This document shows positions 5,218-5,632 of a stretch of 5,632 nt of DNA, piece after piece. A program made the position numbers and the translations under genes. The stretch spans positions 1 to 5,632 of the forward strand of contig JABDRA010000465.1 of NCBI GenBank assembly GCA_013041995.1, in the 5' to 3' direction. This stretch comes from Anderseniella sp. (lineage in GTDB: Bacteria; Pseudomonadota; Alphaproteobacteria; Rhizobiales; Aestuariivirgaceae). The notes beneath the pieces were generated by a model. The model did not search any database, was not told the origin of the DNA, and saw nothing but the letters and a program-made list of their open reading frames with translations. Positions within the stretch are counted from its first letter, which is position 1; every line of letters begins with the position of its first letter.

Positions 5218-5632
5218 TGCAGATCTGCGGCAACTGCATCCTTAAGGAACGCCAACGCCGCCTCGGGGACAAATTCCAGCGGTGTTACCTGGCCTTCGGA
5301 CATAACCATTGCGGCCAGCCGGTGCATATGGGCCGAATACACTATGTGATGGCCTTCGATACCGCCAACATTGAGCCACAGTGTATCTTCATCCGATTGC
5401 GGTGTATGACCAACAATCAAAGGCGCGTGTTTGGGGAGATTTAGCGTTCGGCGAAATCGCTTGACGCTTCCTTTTGAATAGCCCGTTGGCCGATTTCCCT
5501 GGCGCAACCGGTTCCATACCAGTTCGGACTGGATACCCGGATAACGCCGAATATTGATCAGCACATTGAGATTGACCTTGGAGCGCACAGGCGCTCCATG
5601 ACAGGCAGCGAAATCATCGCCCTGAACAACGA
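5208..5632 (-). CDS. Probable PPP-type metallophosphoesterase, C-terminal part (truncated by the window edge)
   Basis: The minus-strand frame is open from the right edge to the stop at 5208-5210, with about 140 visible residues. A GTG at 5588-5586 is in frame, but the frame continues upstream as VVQGDDFAACHGAP, so the real start is outside the window. The visible part fits the C-terminal half of calcineurin-like phosphoesterases of the PPP type. A CHGAP motif sits where the family has its HGG metal-ligand histidine. Further on, FRRTLNLPKHAPLIVGHTP has the late GHT metal-ligand motif, followed by a short strand-rich stretch (DTLWLNVGG). The diagnostic GDxHG, GDxxDRG and GNHE motifs would be upstream and are not visible. 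The predicted role is hydrolysis of a phosphoester (protein, nucleotide or small molecule). It is convergent with the PiT gene and not in its operon, so no functional link is implied. The call rests on a few motifs only. Confidence 0.55.
   Translation of the reverse strand, partial: VVQGDDFAACHGAPVRSKVNLNVLINIRRYPGIQSELVWNRLRQGNRPTGYSKGSVKRFRRTLNLPKHAPLIVGHTPQSDEDTLWLNVGGIEGHHIVYSAHMHRLAAMVMSEGQVTPLEFVPEAALAFLKDAVAADLQKK

Overview
The window reads as a compact proteobacterial chromosome segment (GC in the mid-50s by eye). Strong GGAGG-type ribosome binding sites, start/stop-overlapping gene junctions and a perfect FNR/FixK/Dnr-type palindrome all suggest a member of the Pseudomonadota. The sequence alone does not settle alpha versus gamma. 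There are no RNA genes, insertion sequences or CRISPR arrays.

Positions 1-2273 (+ strand) hold a tight four-gene operon. It contains the 3' part of one DUF1538 membrane protein, a complete second DUF1538 paralogue, a small PII-like signalling protein and a tandem CBS-domain protein. Every junction overlaps (4 bp, 4 bp and 1 bp), so the four proteins are probably made together. The layout is that of a membrane channel or transporter with two cytoplasmic nucleotide-sensing partners. The substrate is not known.

Positions 2274-2700 are a 427-bp gap with no convincing gene. It holds a run of short inverted repeats (2327-2435), a perfect TTGAT-N4-ATCAA palindrome (2474-2487) and a strong 13-bp interrupted hairpin (2598-2634) about 65 bp before the next start codon.

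Positions 2701-5147 (+ strand) hold a phosphate-uptake module. A small helix-hairpin-helix protein with a histone-like polylysine tail comes first, followed by a PhoU-like DUF47 protein and a complete PiT-family inorganic phosphate transporter. An intrinsic terminator at 5183-5217 closes this unit.

Positions 5208-5632 (- strand) hold the C-terminal part of a convergent gene, probably a PPP-type metallophosphoesterase, whose N-terminal half lies beyond the window.

The most interesting points are the uncharacterised DUF1538/DUF1538/PII-like/CBS operon, the possible oxygen- or NO-responsive control of the HhH-DUF47-PiT unit, and the lysine-tailed HhH protein placed in front of phosphate transport genes.
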